Below are positions 27,556 to 37,291 of a stretch of 64,000 bases of DNA, piece after piece. Made by a program: the position numbers and the translations under genes. Each line of letters begins with the position of its first letter. Within the stretch, counting starts at the first letter, position 1. Source of the DNA: a virus; IMG/VR virus record IMGVR_UViG_3300001460_000018, positions 8,332-72,331 of that record. One strand, given 5' to 3'. Below the pieces are notes generated by a model. That model was not told the origin of the DNA. It saw nothing but the letters and a program-made list of their open reading frames with translations, and did no database searches.

Positions 27556-29241
27556 ATGTTAAACGAGTCAAAATTGATGCAAACTTGGAAGCCAGTTGTA
27601 GAATCAACTGTTGGAGAAGTACCTGCACACAAACTTGGATGGATGTCTAAAGCATTGCAAATCCAAGAGAACTACGAAGCTCAGAGAGCTAGCAGTTCAT
27701 TAAATGAAAATAACTTTTTCGCACATAAAGCATCTGTAAATGGTATGGGTGCTGTATCATTACCTGAAAATCCTGGTAATGGATGGAGTACTGGTGATAC
27801 AGGTTCAGGTGATGTTCCTTATTCATTACTTCCATTAGCAATTCAAGTTGCTGCACAAACTATTGGATTGGAATTAGTACCTGTTATCCCAATGAACGGT
27901 CCTGTTGGAATGCTTTCTTACATGGATTTTGTTTATGCTGGTGGTAAAGCTGGTTATGTTCCACAAAATTCACTATATCCTGCAGGAACTGCTGGAGATG
28001 GTAAAAATTCTCCAATTTTCATTAAAGCTAAACTTGATGTTTATACAGGTGTAGCTGCTAACACTGCATATACTATTCCTGCTGGAACAGGTACAGGTAC
28101 TTTATCTGTTACATTCTTAGGTCAGTCTAGAATTGATGGATTTGCAATTTTCAAATTGCCAGAAGTATTGGTTGATTCAGCTGGTGTAAATTACTCAGTT
28201 GCTGATGCTATTCCTGCTAACACTGCTGTTGGTGGAACTGCAATTGCTGTTACTGGTGCAAGTGCTACAACAAAGATTATTTCTAAAGCAGAATTAGTAA
28301 AAGGTGTAGAAGATCATATTCAAGGATTCTCAAGTAACCGATATGATTCAACTGATGCAATGTCAAGATTAGAAGGAGAAACTACTCCAGATAATACAAT
28401 GAACATTACATTATTCAGTAAATCTGTTGAGGCTAAAACTGTTCAAGCTGCTGCAGCTGTAACAAGAGAGCAAGTTCAGGATTTAAAGCAGTTTGGTATT
28501 GATGCTGTTGCTCAAGTAAACCAAATCTTAGCAAATGAATTAACTCAAAACGTGAATAAGGATATCTTAGGAAACATTTTTGACCTAGGTAAAATTAATC
28601 ACGCTAACATCACTGCAACATCTGGTGTATCACTTCACTTAGTATTAGGTGCTACTGCTGCAACATTAACTGTAGGTACAGAAGCTCAGGTTTCAACTCC
28701 ATCATTTATGTATTTTGGCGCAGGTACTTCAGTTACTCAAGTTGATGCAGTTAACACAGGTGCTGAAAACCTTTCAACTAGACAGAGAAGATTGATGTCA
28801 AGAATTCTTGCTGCATCAAATATGGTTTCTGTTAGAGGAAGAAGAGGACCTGCTACGTTTGCAGTATGTTCTGCTCAAACTGCTTCAGGTTTACAAGACT
28901 GTGCTGGATTTATTGCTGCACCAATCGCTAATACAATAAACCAAGTTGCTGGCGCACTTTACCCAATTGGTAATCTTGCTGGTCTTGCTATCTATGTTGA
29001 TCCTAACATGGAATGGGGAGATACAAGAATTGCTATTGGTAGAAAAGGTGATGGTCAAACTCCTGGTTTAGTATTCATGCCTTATATTATGGCTGATACT
29101 GTTGAGACAATTGCTGAAGGTACTATGGCTCCAAAAATTGCTATCAAATCTAGATATGCATTAGTTAGAGCAGGTCACCACCCAGAAACAATGTACTTAA
29201 CATTCGGAGTTTCCGATTTAGTTGATGGATACTGGGCATAA
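27556..29241 (+). CDS. 23: Major capsid protein, T4 gp23-like
   Basis: The 561-residue protein begins near W-K-P-V-V-E, like T4 gp23 (W-K-P-L-L-E). It has S-L-N-E|N-N-F at residues 48-54, corresponding to the T4 maturation cut after Glu65. HK97-fold landmarks follow, including P-M-N-G-P-V-G and A-A-A-V-T-R-E-Q-x-Q-D-L. Others are R-A-G-H-H-P-E and a C-terminal Y-L-T-F-G-V-S. It ends before a hairpin terminator. The predicted L-N-E site matches the sites in the internal proteins, supporting one protease specificity. Confidence 0.92.
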   Translation: MLNESKLMQTWKPVVESTVGEVPAHKLGWMSKALQIQENYEAQRASSSLNENNFFAHKASVNGMGAVSLPENPGNGWSTGDTGSGDVPYSLLPLAIQVAAQTIGLELVPVIPMNGPVGMLSYMDFVYAGGKAGYVPQNSLYPAGTAGDGKNSPIFIKAKLDVYTGVAANTAYTIPAGTGTGTLSVTFLGQSRIDGFAIFKLPEVLVDSAGVNYSVADAIPANTAVGGTAIAVTGASATTKIISKAELVKGVEDHIQGFSSNRYDSTDAMSRLEGETTPDNTMNITLFSKSVEAKTVQAAAAVTREQVQDLKQFGIDAVAQVNQILANELTQNVNKDILGNIFDLGKINHANITATSGVSLHLVLGATAATLTVGTEAQVSTPSFMYFGAGTSVTQVDAVNTGAENLSTRQRRLMSRILAASNMVSVRGRRGPATFAVCSAQTASGLQDCAGFIAAPIANTINQVAGALYPIGNLAGLAIYVDPNMEWGDTRIAIGRKGDGQTPGLVFMPYIMADTVETIAEGTMAPKIAIKSRYALVRAGHHPETMYLTFGVSDLVDGYWA

Positions 29242-29275
29242 TCCTTAAAGGATTAACCCTTAGATCATAATTTAT

Positions 29276-29307
29276 AAAACGCTAGGATTTTTTCCTAGCG
29301 TTTTTTT
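29276..29307 (+). terminator. Intrinsic terminator after major capsid gene
   Basis: AAAACGCTAGGA, T-rich loop, TCCTAGCGTTTTTTT. A smaller inverted repeat (TAATCCT/AGGATTA) lies just after the capsid stop at about 29239-29256. Confidence 0.9.
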
Positions 29308-29344
29308 ATGCATATATAATTAATAAATATTAAAATCAATAATT

Positions 29345-30052
29345 ATGTCACACTCAAATAAAAGCATAACACAAGTTCATCCAAAAAAGAAAAGAAAGAG
29401 TCCTATTAAGTTTGATATTACTCTTACTCAAGAACAAAAGGAAGCTAAAGCTATAATGCTAACATCTACGTGTTCAATATTAAATGGTAGTCCAGGGACT
29501 TCAAAGTCTACACTATCAATGAATGTTGCTTTAGATTTATTATTTAGAGGGGAAATCCAAAAAATATATTGCACAAGACCGCCTGTAGAATTATCTCAGT
29601 TTGCTAAATTTGGTGCTATCCCTGGAACTGAAAAGGATAAAAACGCAGTTTATATGCAACCATTCTTAGATGCTATTAAAGCAAATTATAGTAACGGTGC
29701 TTCTAAACTAAATAGAATTAATAAAGCTATTGATGAGGAAGAGATAGTGTTTTTACCTATGCCTTATTTAAGAGGAAGGAATTTAGGTGATTCTATGGAA
29801 ACTGCAGTAGTTCTTGTAGATGAAGGACAATCATGCGATCCTCATACTATGTATGCCTTATTAACTAGGCTAGGAGAAGGTTCTAAAATGTTTATTACTA
29901 TGGATATTAAACAAGCTGATCATAAAGGTAAATCAGGCGGTGAACGGTTATTTGAAATAGTAGATAAGATAGAGGGATTAGAGCATATAGAGTTATTTCA
30001 GAATTATAGAAGTAAATTTGTTCAATTAATTAATAAATACTGGTGGGATTAA
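29345..30052 (+). CDS. phoH: PhoH-like ATPase
   Basis: The 235-residue protein has Walker A G-S-P-G-T-S-K-S-T at residues 48-56, Y-C-T-R-P-P-V-E, V-L-V-D-E-G-Q-S (Walker B) and T-M-D-I-K-Q-A-D, the usual PhoH core. PhoH proteins are common in T4-like and marine phages; an RNA-related ATPase role is often proposed, but the job in phage is not established. It follows the capsid terminator and probably has its own promoter. Confidence 0.85.
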   Translation: MSHSNKSITQVHPKKKRKSPIKFDITLTQEQKEAKAIMLTSTCSILNGSPGTSKSTLSMNVALDLLFRGEIQKIYCTRPPVELSQFAKFGAIPGTEKDKNAVYMQPFLDAIKANYSNGASKLNRINKAIDEEEIVFLPMPYLRGRNLGDSMETAVVLVDEGQSCDPHTMYALLTRLGEGSKMFITMDIKQADHKGKSGGERLFEIVDKIEGLEHIELFQNYRSKFVQLINKYWWD

Positions 30053-30066
30053 AATAAAACATTACA

Positions 30067-30522
30067 ATGTTAGATATATTCATAATAATAATATTCACAA
30101 TACTTATTGGTTTTATAAATGCGTTAAAAGATAGTAGCGCATTAGGCAGATTTAAGAAGAATTGGTGGAATAAGAGTAGTAGTTGGAAAATGAAATGGAA
30201 AATAGATAAAACAGTGTATTTAGATAAAACATCATATTCAAATAAGATGCCATTACCTAACTATAAAAAACCTTGGTATTATTTAGGAATGCATAAACCT
30301 ATGTACATAGAAAGGTTTCCATATAGCTCAACTATATTAGTCAGCTTTACAGATGGTTGGCACCTACTGCAAAATATTCAATTCAGTTTAATATTCCTAG
30401 CAAAATCAATTTTATTATTTGATAGCTTATTAAATATAGTAATATCATTTGTAACAATGAAAACTATTTTTTCAATTACATTTGAATTAGTTTATAGAAA
30501 AATACAAAATAGAAAATCATGA
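30067..30522 (+). CDS. Predicted membrane protein, unknown
   Basis: The 151-residue protein has an Ile-rich transmembrane segment at residues 2-20, a Trp/Lys-rich central region (33-75) and a second hydrophobic stretch near 105-135. It overlaps the next gene by 4 bp. Function is unknown; membrane insertion is inferred from hydropathy. Confidence 0.55.
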   Translation: MLDIFIIIIFTILIGFINALKDSSALGRFKKNWWNKSSSWKMKWKIDKTVYLDKTSYSNKMPLPNYKKPWYYLGMHKPMYIERFPYSSTILVSFTDGWHLLQNIQFSLIFLAKSILLFDSLLNIVISFVTMKTIFSITFELVYRKIQNRKS

Positions 30523-31691
30523 TGCTTTTAAATATATCACAATATGAAGAAATGAATGAAACATTTCTCTTGAATAGATCTTGCCCAGAATATGATAAGT
30601 ATACTAAAGCAGAGTGGCTAGCAGCATATTTGTATATTATTGCACCTGCAGGTGTTGATACGTTTTGCGAATCTAATATAGAAATGAGCATTAATGACCT
30701 TTTATTAGAATCTAACGGGTTTATTAACGAAGGTCTTTTTAAAGACATTAGAAATGTTCTAAGAGGCCGTAAATTAGTTAAAGCTAAGTATAAAGGATAT
30801 GACCAAGCAGCAAAAAATTATGTACAAAAGTCAAAAAGCATAAGTGATAATGATAAAGAATCTGAAATAAAAGATAAAGAAAGAGTTGCATTAAAAAAAT
30901 CATATGATGCAGCAATTAAATCAATAGATGATAAAGTAAAGAAACCTCTTGATGATCTAAAGAAAGAATCTCCAGTAGTTTCAAAATATGAAAAGTATGC
31001 TAAGTTAAAATATCAACTAAGTCTTTTTAAATTACATAAGAAGTTTCAAGTTTCTATGGCAAATGTAAGAGCATATAATTCTGAAATTGCTAGTATAAAA
31101 TCAGAAATCGGAGAAATTGCTGCAGAGATTGGTAGTATTGAAAAAGAGGTTAAGCAAAAAACCGATGATGATGGTGAGCCTATTACAAATAAAGATGCAA
31201 AAGACGCAGTAAAGAAAGCAGAAGATGATTCTGCTAAAGATGACGATAAAGATGGTGAGTCTAAAGATACTGAACCTTTAACTAAATCTGCTGAAGATGA
31301 TGAGTCTAAAGATACTGAACCTTTAACTAAATCTGCTGAAGATGGTGAGTCTAAAGATGAAGAACCTAAAGAAGAACCTAAAGAAGAACCTAAAGATGAT
31401 GATCCTAGAAGTAAATTAGAGGCAGACATTAAAGGATATAATGATGCAGCTGAACAAGCACAAAAGGATATTGATTCTTCTAACGAAAAGATTAAAGAAT
31501 TAGAAGATAAAAAGAAATCAGCAACAGATACTGATAAATTTACACAATTAATTCAAAAAGAAAAGAAACTTATTGATGACAATAAGGAAGATATTGCTGA
31601 GCTCAAAAAAGATGAAAAGAAAGCAAAAGAGGATCTTAAAAAGTTAGGCGAATCTCGTATTAAACCATTATCACATTTCTTAAAATCATAA
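30519..31691 (+). CDS. Coiled-coil protein with acidic repeats and candidate cleavage sites
   Basis: The 390-residue protein has a folded N-terminus (1-65), then F-I-N-E|G at 68-72, a basic stretch with R-G-R-K, and long coiled coils. A low-complexity region of repeated S-K-D-T-E-P-L-T-K-S-A-E-D and E-E-P-K units lies near 245-295. Another coiled coil ends L-G-E|S-R-I-K-P-L-S-H-F-L-K-S. Sites near both ends and the charged repeats resemble prohead-core or internal proteins. No targeting peptide is present at the N-terminus. It overlaps the membrane protein gene by 4 bp. Confidence 0.5.
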   Translation: MMLLNISQYEEMNETFLLNRSCPEYDKYTKAEWLAAYLYIIAPAGVDTFCESNIEMSINDLLLESNGFINEGLFKDIRNVLRGRKLVKAKYKGYDQAAKNYVQKSKSISDNDKESEIKDKERVALKKSYDAAIKSIDDKVKKPLDDLKKESPVVSKYEKYAKLKYQLSLFKLHKKFQVSMANVRAYNSEIASIKSEIGEIAAEIGSIEKEVKQKTDDDGEPITNKDAKDAVKKAEDDSAKDDDKDGESKDTEPLTKSAEDDESKDTEPLTKSAEDGESKDEEPKEEPKEEPKDDDPRSKLEADIKGYNDAAEQAQKDIDSSNEKIKELEDKKKSATDTDKFTQLIQKEKKLIDDNKEDIAELKKDEKKAKEDLKKLGESRIKPLSHFLKS

Positions 31692-31694
31692 TTA

Positions 31695-32330
31695 GTGCTT
31701 CATAAATTTAAAAGGCATAAATATAGGAAAGGGTTTGCAGTAGATAGAATATTTAAAGGATTATCTACTAATAAATTTTCTAAGAATGGAAGACATTTGT
31801 TTACAACTCATAAATATCTTTCTTCCTTTTATGGTGATGATAGGTTTTGTAATATGTTAGTTCAATGGAATGAAACTATTTATACTAAAATATCATCTAC
31901 TAAAGCTAAGCGCCTTTTTCCATTATACCCTTCATTTATTCCACTATATAATCAAAAGACAGTTGTCTCAAAAAATGATTTTTATAAAATAAGCACAGGC
32001 ACAGAATATAATTGTATAAATTGTGGAGCTGAAATATTTGTAGAATGGGGATCAAGAAACATTAGGCATTTCATATGCAGTAGATGCACTAGTTTACACT
32101 TTTTAAAGAGCAACAGCAGCTTTCATTATAGTTCTAATATCAAATCATTATATGGTGAAAAGTTTTCTAAAAACATAATAGATTTTTTTAAGCTTGAACA
32201 AGATAATGAAAAGGCTATTTTAAATAAAATACTTAATAGGCATAAAAACTATTTAAGAAGCATATACCCTGATGATAAAACTAAAATAAGCGGAATATAT
32301 AAAAGCATTAAAAATAATCTCCCGATTTAA
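31695..32330 (+). CDS. Basic protein with CxxC zinc ribbon
   Basis: The 211-residue Lys/Arg-rich protein uses a GTG start. The pairs C-I-N-C and C-S-R-C, about 20 residues apart near residues 112-135, form a likely zinc ribbon. No enzyme signature was seen. The 3' end overlaps the convergent minus-strand gene by 23 bp. Confidence 0.5.
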   Translation: MLHKFKRHKYRKGFAVDRIFKGLSTNKFSKNGRHLFTTHKYLSSFYGDDRFCNMLVQWNETIYTKISSTKAKRLFPLYPSFIPLYNQKTVVSKNDFYKISTGTEYNCINCGAEIFVEWGSRNIRHFICSRCTSLHFLKSNSSFHYSSNIKSLYGEKFSKNIIDFFKLEQDNEKAILNKILNRHKNYLRSIYPDDKTKISGIYKSIKNNLPI

Positions 32331-32946
32331 TAAGATTCCTAGCAATAGGAATCAAACACCTTTCAGCATCTATAGATATATTTGAAATTATTTGTATGTA
32401 GTTTTCTTCATTGTTTAAAAAACTATAATTATTTGAATGAAACGTCCCTAAATTAATAATTGATGATTTTCCTACTTTATATTTTTCTATAATTCCAGTA
32501 TCACAAGATTCTATAAAATATATAGGAGATTTTCTTTTATTTTTTATTTTATTAAAAATTTTAATATTTGCAATAATATATTCCATATGAGCTCTTAACT
32601 CATAGTACATATTACCAATTACATTATAACCAAATTCAACTATCCTAGTCACTTGAGCATACTCATTAGAGTTATTAGGTAAATCATAGATGTAATCAAA
32701 TAGCTCTTTATCATGTTTATTAGCATAAATAATTTCAGAGCTTTCTTTAAAACTTTCGATGTCTTTATATCGTTTTTCTATTATTTCAAAATCTGGAAAC
32801 CAATATCCATTATTTACATTATTTCCACATTTCTTTAAAAACGCCATTAGTTGATATACCTTATATTCAAAATCTATAGGTTTTTCAATAAACCATGATG
32901 GGCTTAATTCATTTTTAATATAAGTCACTTCAGCTATTTCTTTCAT
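32308..32946 (-). CDS. Uncharacterised protein, lone minus-strand gene
   Basis: A 212-residue mixed alpha/beta protein with no recognised domain. It is the only minus-strand gene between 8396 and 39915 and converges on the zinc-ribbon gene. The 53-bp gap to gp44 must hold promoters for both directions. Length and codon composition match the neighbours, so I treat it as real; its orientation suggests separate regulation or later acquisition. Confidence 0.6.
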   Translation of the reverse strand: MKEIAEVTYIKNELSPSWFIEKPIDFEYKVYQLMAFLKKCGNNVNNGYWFPDFEIIEKRYKDIESFKESSEIIYANKHDKELFDYIYDLPNNSNEYAQVTRIVEFGYNVIGNMYYELRAHMEYIIANIKIFNKIKNKRKSPIYFIESCDTGIIEKYKVGKSSIINLGTFHSNNYSFLNNEENYIQIISNISIDAERCLIPIARNLIKSGDYF

Positions 32947-32999
32947 TTTTTTAAAACATATTAACCATCTATTGTATTTAACAAATAAAAATACATTAT

Positions 33000-33959
33000 A
33001 TGAGCATTAAAAATAGCATTTGGGTAGAGAAGTATAGACCACAAAGCATAGAAGATATGATTCTTCCTGAGCGGATTATCACTAAGGTAAATAATGGAAT
33101 TCAGAATCATATGCTACTGCATGGATCAGCAGGGTTGGGTAAAACTAGCCTAGCACGTATCATTGCAAAAGGTAAAAGCTCTATGTATATAAATTGCTCT
33201 ATCGAAACTGGTGTAGATACGGTTAGAAATAAGATTACTGATTTTTGTTCAAATATTGCATTAAGCTTTGAAGGTGTAGATAGAAAAGAAAAGATAGTAA
33301 TTCTTGATGAGTTTGATGGTGCATCAGATTCTTATTTTAAAGCAATGAGAGGTGCAATGGAACAATTTTCCTCAACTACTAAATTTATTGCAACCTGTAA
33401 TTATTTCACTAAGATACCTGATCATATGAAATCTAGATTTGATTGTGTTGATTTTAATTTTAGTAAAGAAGATGAAAGGGATTTAATAAAGCAATATATC
33501 ATAAGAGTTCATAAAATTTCTAAAAACGAAGGAATACAAATTACACCACCTGCAATACTTAAAATAGTTAAAGAATACTTTCCAGATCTTAGAAGTACCA
33601 TTACTTTTTTACAGAGTATTAACTCTGAAGGTAAGACAGTTATTAACGAAGATGACTTGGATAAATTTACAGGAGAATTTAAAGAATTATTTGAAATGTT
33701 CTTCATCAAAAAGGTAACATATTTTCAAATTTATAGTTATATTTATAAAAACTATCTAGGTAACGAAGATAATGTTATTATGGCTTTAGGAAAGGATTTA
33801 GGCGATTACATTAATAAAGAACAAAGCGATAAAATAATGCTATTAGGTCCTATCACATCACTGCAAGCAGATTGGATGTACAAGTCACAGTTTGTTGCTG
33901 ATAAGATGAACGCATTAGCAGCATTAGTATTTAACATTCATAAATTAACAAATTCATGA
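33000..33959 (+). CDS. 44: Clamp loader ATPase, T4 gp44-like
   Basis: The 319-residue AAA+ protein is equal in length to T4 gp44. It has W-V-E-K-Y-R-P near the start, Walker A H-G-S-A-G-L-G-K-T (41-49), Walker B I-L-D-E-F-D (101-106), sensor-1 A-T-C-N and the S-R-F arginine-finger region. It loads the gp45 ring together with gp62. Confidence 0.92.
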   Translation: MSIKNSIWVEKYRPQSIEDMILPERIITKVNNGIQNHMLLHGSAGLGKTSLARIIAKGKSSMYINCSIETGVDTVRNKITDFCSNIALSFEGVDRKEKIVILDEFDGASDSYFKAMRGAMEQFSSTTKFIATCNYFTKIPDHMKSRFDCVDFNFSKEDERDLIKQYIIRVHKISKNEGIQITPPAILKIVKEYFPDLRSTITFLQSINSEGKTVINEDDLDKFTGEFKELFEMFFIKKVTYFQIYSYIYKNYLGNEDNVIMALGKDLGDYINKEQSDKIMLLGPITSLQADWMYKSQFVADKMNALAALVFNIHKLTNS

Positions 33960-35260
33960 AAAAATTAACTTACTTAATAGATGGAAACTTCTATTTACAT
34001 AAAACTTTATCAGTATGCGGAGCATTTGATACAACATCTCCAATGTTTTTAAAAACAGATGATAAAGATAAGCAAGAAAAAGATAAAAATTCATTAATAC
34101 ATAAACTCACAATGGATTTATCTTCAGATGTTAGAAAGTCTGCAAATATAATAAATGAAATTATTATTACAGTAGATGATTACTCTTGGAGAAATGATTT
34201 CTTTCAAGACAAATCATATGCATCATATGAGCCAGATTTAGATAAAAGTGGAAACCTTTTAGATTTAGAAGGAAATGTAATTGCAACTGCTGAAGAATAT
34301 AAAAATGCTGAAGCTGAACAATTAAAACACTTACAAGACATTGCATCATTATCAATAGATTATAAAGGAACTAGAGTAAAAGACAAATCATTTAATTGGT
34401 CTGCAGTGTATTCGATATTTGATGAATTCTTAAAAGATATTAAAGAGCTTGTAGGTATTAAAACTGTTAAGATTAATGGATGTGAAGGTGATGATCTTAT
34501 ATTTGCCATATCTGCTCACTACATGGCTAAAGCAAAATCTGTTATGATATATAGTGGAGATAATGATCTTAAACAGTTAATAGGACATAATCATGTAAGT
34601 GAATCATTTGTTATACATCATAAGAAAACTGAAAAGAAAATTGTAATGTGTAATGACACTGCACAATATCTATTAACAAACGATTCATTAATTAGAAATA
34701 AATTTAACGGGTTCACACAAAGCAATGATATTAATTTAGTAGTAGAAGATCCTTTTGATATTATCTTTACTAAAATATTAACAGGAGATGATGGTGATAA
34801 TGTTAGATCAGTTATCATGGAGCCTAGAAAATTTATGTCAGGTAAACGAAAAGGACAGTGGAGAGATGTTAGAATAGGAAAACGAGCTATTGATAAAATA
34901 AAAAAAGAATTAGATTATAATAAATATAACTTTTTAGATTTTTTTAATAATGATTTTATAGTATCTCTTGCTAATTCAATACTAAGAAACTTTAAACCTA
35001 CAAAAACTTTTACAACTGATAGCATATGTAATAATATAAAAATTAATAGAGATCTTATGGGATTACATCATGGTTGTCTACCACAAAGCATATATGAAAC
35101 CATGGTTGATTGGATTGAAGAAACTTATGATACTAATGATCTTAACCTAAAAGATATGCTTTCATATAAATCTTTATTGCAAAAAAATCCGCACTACACA
35201 AAAGATACTTATGAACAGCAATCAACAAGTGCTAACTTATTTAAACATTTAGGATTATGA
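33956..35260 (+). CDS. rnh: RNase H/5'-3' exonuclease (T4 Rnh-like)
   Basis: The 434-residue FEN-type nuclease has L-I-D-G-N at the start and the metal-binding motifs C-E-G-D-D-L, S-G-D-N-D-L-K-Q-L and T-G-D-D-G-D-N. It would remove lagging-strand primers. It is longer than T4 Rnh (305); extra sequence around residues 85-125 and a longer C-terminus account for the difference. It overlaps gp44 and the next gene by 4 bp each. Confidence 0.85.
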   Translation: MKKLTYLIDGNFYLHKTLSVCGAFDTTSPMFLKTDDKDKQEKDKNSLIHKLTMDLSSDVRKSANIINEIIITVDDYSWRNDFFQDKSYASYEPDLDKSGNLLDLEGNVIATAEEYKNAEAEQLKHLQDIASLSIDYKGTRVKDKSFNWSAVYSIFDEFLKDIKELVGIKTVKINGCEGDDLIFAISAHYMAKAKSVMIYSGDNDLKQLIGHNHVSESFVIHHKKTEKKIVMCNDTAQYLLTNDSLIRNKFNGFTQSNDINLVVEDPFDIIFTKILTGDDGDNVRSVIMEPRKFMSGKRKGQWRDVRIGKRAIDKIKKELDYNKYNFLDFFNNDFIVSLANSILRNFKPTKTFTTDSICNNIKINRDLMGLHHGCLPQSIYETMVDWIEETYDTNDLNLKDMLSYKSLLQKNPHYTKDTYEQQSTSANLFKHLGL

Positions 35261-35691
35261 GTATTGAAATTAAATCATATTTTGATATTTTAAAGGTACT
35301 TGGTAAACCTGCTTATGATAATGTATCTGCTGTTGATAAAGGTAGGCATATCTTTATGGTTAATAGGCATCTTGCTAGGATATATCCTGAATTATCTGCA
35401 TCATTTAGCCATTTAAAAACCAACCCAGTAATTGCAACGGATTTTTGGAATGGATATTTTAAATTGATATACTCTGCTAAGAAAGACCCATTACCTGCCA
35501 AAGTTAACTTTGCTAAGCTAACATCACCTAAAAACTCAAAAAGCATAGACCCAGATTGTTTACTATATATGGTAAATAAGTTAAGATTAGGATCTAATGA
35601 TTTATCAGTGCTTAAGAAATTAAAAGAGCCTGAGTTAATTAAATATCTAAAGGAGATAGACAAACTCATAAATGAGAAAGTTAAGAAATGA
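35257..35691 (+). CDS. 62: Clamp loader small subunit, gp62-like (probable)
   Basis: The 144-residue protein has F-M-V-N-R-H-L-A near residue 33, followed by a hydrophobic helical region and a C-terminal K-x-L-K-x-x-x-L-I-K-Y-L. I associate this layout with the short gp62 of cyanophage-type T4-like phages (P-F-x-V-N-R-x-L-S). T4 gp62 itself is longer and less similar. Position two genes after gp44 in an overlapping operon supports the call. Confidence 0.5.
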   Translation: MSIEIKSYFDILKVLGKPAYDNVSAVDKGRHIFMVNRHLARIYPELSASFSHLKTNPVIATDFWNGYFKLIYSAKKDPLPAKVNFAKLTSPKNSKSIDPDCLLYMVNKLRLGSNDLSVLKKLKEPELIKYLKEIDKLINEKVKK

Positions 35692-36311
35692 AATTAACAC
35701 TTCAGGAAAAATTTTGGATAAGTACATATATTGGCTTATGGTTAATAGTTAGTACAGTAAGTACTATTCATAGCGTAGAGTTCTTTAAATTATCAAATGG
35801 CATAGGATTAAGCTGGTCTTTAGCTTTAGCCTTTGAATTAGGTGCAATTGCATCTCTTGGAGGTTTATTAATTTCAAGAGGAAATAAAACGCTTATTTGG
35901 AGTTTATTTATAGTGCTAACGATATTTCAAGTACATTGTAATATGTATTGGGCTTGGATAAATGCTAAAGATTTATCAGAATGGATTCATTTACTTAGTT
36001 TAATAGATGAAGATCCTGATATTCAAAAAAGAATATTTACAATAATAAGCGGAGGAATTTTGCCAGTAGTTGCATTAGGATTTATGAAATCTTTATTAGA
36101 TTATTTGAATCCTAGTAAATTAGAATCTATTGAAGAGAAGCCTATAGAAAAATCTACTAAAGAGAAGCCTATAGAAAAATCTACTAAAGATAAGAAGGTT
36201 AAAAGCATTAATCCATTTTGGAGTAACCTAGATCCTACAAAAACTTTAAAGGTATTAAACGTATCAGACAAAAAAATAGAAAAAGGAACACCGAACAGTT
36301 CTAAAAAATAA
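35688..36311 (+). CDS. Four-helix membrane protein with Lys-rich tail
   Basis: The 207-residue protein has four hydrophobic segments at about 10-27, 42-62, 68-88 and 115-133. A cytoplasmic-type tail contains a tandem E-K-P-I-E-K-S-T-K repeat and many Lys. It overlaps the previous gene by 4 bp. Function is unknown; the tail could recruit a soluble partner. Confidence 0.55.
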   Translation: MKLTLQEKFWISTYIGLWLIVSTVSTIHSVEFFKLSNGIGLSWSLALAFELGAIASLGGLLISRGNKTLIWSLFIVLTIFQVHCNMYWAWINAKDLSEWIHLLSLIDEDPDIQKRIFTIISGGILPVVALGFMKSLLDYLNPSKLESIEEKPIEKSTKEKPIEKSTKDKKVKSINPFWSNLDPTKTLKVLNVSDKKIEKGTPNSSKK

Positions 36312-36321
36312 TAAAGTTCTA

Positions 36322-37269
36322 ATGACTGCATATAATAAAAACATCAATATTAATGAAAATGGGCCAAAAATAACAAGTAATGGAAACTTAGTATTTAGTG
36401 ATGTATCATTAAGTCTTAAAGACTTCACACAATCAGTAGATAATTGGAGTAGCTCAACATACTTACTTAATAAAAACGAAGAGATTGTGATAGATGGGAA
36501 ATGGAAATTTTTATTTGTTAGATTACGTTGGTTAGACAAGCCCAAGTCTTCTGATAATGATGGCTCTTTAACTATATATGATGCATGCTCATCTATATCT
36601 TCAGTAGGAAGTAATTGTGGTTGTAGCAGCGGTGCAACTGCAAGCAGCGGTAAAACAGCTCCAATACCTAGCTTAGCAACTTTTCAAACTACTCAATACA
36701 CTGAATATATGTTAAGTAACGAATTTAGTTATTTAGATACAACAGTCGCTCTGGGTCCTACAGGTGCATCTGCTCCTAAAGTAAAAGATTTATATGATCA
36801 TCAATTTAGCGCAGTTTTATCCAGTAACTTTTTATACTTTTCTGGAGTAACTGGTGCAACAGGAGCAACTGCAAACCCATATCCTGCAAATAAAGAATAT
36901 TACTCATATGTTAATCAAGCACTAGATGTAATATTTGTTTATAATCTTGATACAAGCAAATGGGTTCTTGTATCAACTGATACTGCATTAGGTGGAGTTG
37001 ATGGCACGGCAAATGTTGTAATAAATACTTTAGATACAGCAGATTGGGGCGCAACTAGTCACGAAATAGGAAATAGTTCAAAATTTATTCCTGAATTAAC
37101 AAACGGGAATGGGACATTAAAAGTTGATAAGTCAGTAGATTTAGAAGATGTTAATATGCCAGTATCATTTAAGTTTTCAGAAGTATTATTATTACCTGCA
37201 TATAAATTCACAGGTAAGATAGTTTCTGACTTAGATAACCAAGAAATAAATATAATGTTAGGTAAATAA
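36322..37269 (+). CDS. Possible virion surface/structural protein
   Basis: The 315-residue protein is Ser/Thr/Gly/Ala-rich and beta-prone, with C-x-C near residue 95 and short G-x-T-G-A-T-G-A-T collagen-like triplets. The C-terminal 80 residues look like a compact beta domain. Composition suggests a decoration, fibre or neck protein, but I recognise no family. Confidence 0.45.
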   Translation: MTAYNKNININENGPKITSNGNLVFSDVSLSLKDFTQSVDNWSSSTYLLNKNEEIVIDGKWKFLFVRLRWLDKPKSSDNDGSLTIYDACSSISSVGSNCGCSSGATASSGKTAPIPSLATFQTTQYTEYMLSNEFSYLDTTVALGPTGASAPKVKDLYDHQFSAVLSSNFLYFSGVTGATGATANPYPANKEYYSYVNQALDVIFVYNLDTSKWVLVSTDTALGGVDGTANVVINTLDTADWGATSHEIGNSSKFIPELTNGNGTLKVDKSVDLEDVNMPVSFKFSEVLLLPAYKFTGKIVSDLDNQEINIMLGK

Positions 37270-37291
37270 TTAATTTTTAAACAAATAGATA

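Noticed and set aside
3138-29330. TAATAAATAT at 3138, 7833 (minus), 18399 and 29321 as a late promoter like T4 TATAAATA
   Set aside because: At 7833 and 18399 it lies only 2-6 bases before the start codon, too close for a promoter. At 3138 it precedes a terminator, and the region is very AT-rich. It could be re-examined with transcription start data.
31046-31429. Minus-strand Ser/Leu repeat frame
   Set aside because: It is the reverse of the acidic repeat region of the coiled-coil gene.
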